In this document: piece after piece, positions 5,893-6,429 of the stretch
Layout: each line of letters starts with the position of its first letter
Position numbering within the stretch: position 1 is the stretch's first letter
Assembly: GCA_023135255.1 (NCBI GenBank)
Contig: JAGLTN010000318.1
Span: forward strand, 1-6,429
Direction: 5' to 3'
Source of the DNA: Planctomycetota bacterium
GTDB taxonomy: Bacteria; Planctomycetota; Phycisphaerae; Sedimentisphaerales; Anaerobacaceae
DNA length: 6,429 nucleotides
The notes under the pieces: model-generated
What the model saw: the letters and a program-made list of their open reading frames with translations, nothing else
Told to the model about the DNA's origin: nothing
Databases searched by the model: none
Made by a program: the position numbers and the translations under genes

Positions 5893-6293
5893 GAACAGTA
5901 AATGCAAGCCCGGCCCTTGAAGATAGATTGGTCGGCCCGGACTATCCATACGAATCGAAAGAAGAATCTTCTATCGCTAAAATGCTCAAAACCTATGGCA
6001 TCCCATTTCTATATAAGCAGCCCACACTGGTAATCGAGAACGGCAAAAGAATGATCGAGTACGCCGATTTCTTCCTGCCCACTTATAATGGTTTAGCTAT
6101 AGATTATATCATTGAGTCAAATTCAGCCATTTTTCGCCGAAAGAAAAATGTATACCAGGACAACCAGATACCGGCAGTTTTGATATCACGTAAATATATG
6201 CAAAGATCTGACTGGCAGAAGAAACTTTTCAATAGGCTGCAAAGTATCTATCGCAACCGTTCGGTCTATCGTCAGCCCAGGCGTTATGGATAG
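5889..6293 (+). CDS. Putative PD-(D/E)xK-fold nuclease, small
   Basis: The product has 134 residues from a GTG start at 5889, overlapping the upstream TGA as GTGA. The order of elements follows the restriction-endonuclease-like fold: a first helix with acidic residues (E22, E25, E26 in YESKEESSIAKML), GIPFLYKQP (38-46), then EYADFFLP (58-65) giving the presumed D60, then a strand GLAIDYI (68-74) with D72, a basic helix (RRKKNVYQ, 83-90) and strand IPAVLIS (94-100). In the related VSR/DUF559-like patterns I know, the second acidic position is usually Glu within IEY-x-G. Here it is IDYI, with Asp for Glu and no Gly, so activity could be altered. No DNA-recognition domain is attached. The strong basic C-terminus (YRNRSVYRQPRRYG) may bind nucleic acid. 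The nuclease call is moderate; the gene is well supported. Confidence 0.65.
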   Translation: MRTVNASPALEDRLVGPDYPYESKEESSIAKMLKTYGIPFLYKQPTLVIENGKRMIEYADFFLPTYNGLAIDYIIESNSAIFRRKKNVYQDNQIPAVLISRKYMQRSDWQKKLFNRLQSIYRNRSVYRQPRRYG

Positions 6294-6320
6294 ACCTACA
6301 GCTGCCACTGTGTTGTTAGG

Positions 6321-6429
6321 CTATGAGATGTCGAGCCAGGTGAGCAATTCTGTCGTGTCAGCATCGCTGTATTCTACTGCCTCGATAGCTCTCTGACAGG
6401 CTGAGACCGCAGTTGGAGATGTAGCGACA
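6321..6429 (-). CDS. C-terminal end of a convergent gene, cut by window edge
   Basis: A minus-strand frame enters from the right edge and ends at TAG (6323-6321), giving 35 complete visible residues ending LLTWLDIS. The peptide (SACQRAIEAVEYSDADTTEL within it) reads like a genuine acidic, helical C-terminus. It converges with the nuclease-like gene with 27 bases between them and no clear terminator. Too little is visible to name a family, and a chance open frame of this length remains possible. Confidence 0.45.
   Translation of the reverse strand, partial: VATSPTAVSACQRAIEAVEYSDADTTELLTWLDIS

Noticed and set aside
6294..6320. Terminator between the convergent genes
   Set aside because: Only short imperfect pairing (CCTA with TAGG, ACAG with CTGT) and no T run; not convincing.
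1..6429. tRNA, rRNA, CRISPR array or replication origin
   Set aside because: No cloverleaf with conserved TTC loop, no regularly spaced repeats, and no iteron or DnaA-box cluster was seen on either strand.

Overview
The window (about 45% G+C by eye) looks like an accessory, probably mobile-element-derived, region of a bacterial chromosome or plasmid. The protein types (a DUF2958 protein, a stand-alone GHKL ATPase, small zinc-ribbon proteins, many conserved hypotheticals, ATGA/GTGA gene overlaps) recall genomic islands of Planctomycetota, perhaps Phycisphaerae. That placement is an inference from general resemblance; no rRNA, tRNA or housekeeping marker confirms it.

Layout. The left three quarters is read on the minus strand. 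Reading in the direction of transcription from the centre: a 53-residue AT-hook/zinc-ribbon protein (4536-4697), a 265-residue double zinc-ribbon protein (3742-4539), a 116-residue basic protein (3480-3830), a gap of about 350 bases with a possible 44-codon remnant ORF and a REP-like palindrome, a 543-residue GHKL ATPase (1494-3125), a 297-residue protein ending in a DUF2958 domain (492-1385), and a hypothetical protein that runs off the left edge (1-495). The right quarter is read on the plus strand: a five-helix membrane protein with a long helical or coiled-coil tail (4810-5892), overlapped by a small protein resembling the PD-(D/E)xK nuclease fold (5889-6293). A minus-strand gene enters from the right edge and converges on it (6321-6429).

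Regulation. Two sequence patterns stand out. The ATPase and DUF2958 genes carry near-identical 5' leaders: a GC-rich hairpin, a short T run and a strong GGAGGT ribosome binding site. This suggests a duplicated regulatory RNA element or a shared terminator/leader cassette. The 112-base region between the two divergent gene sets holds a perfect 10-bp-arm AT-rich palindrome and, over the plus-strand start codon, a perfect 6-bp-arm hairpin. These look like operator and translational-control sites.

Function. No gene can be tied to a defined pathway. The minus-strand genes look like nucleic-acid-binding and ATPase accessory functions of a mobile element. The plus-strand pair (membrane anchor plus putative nuclease, translationally coupled) has the architecture of a small conflict or defence module, which is a hypothesis only.
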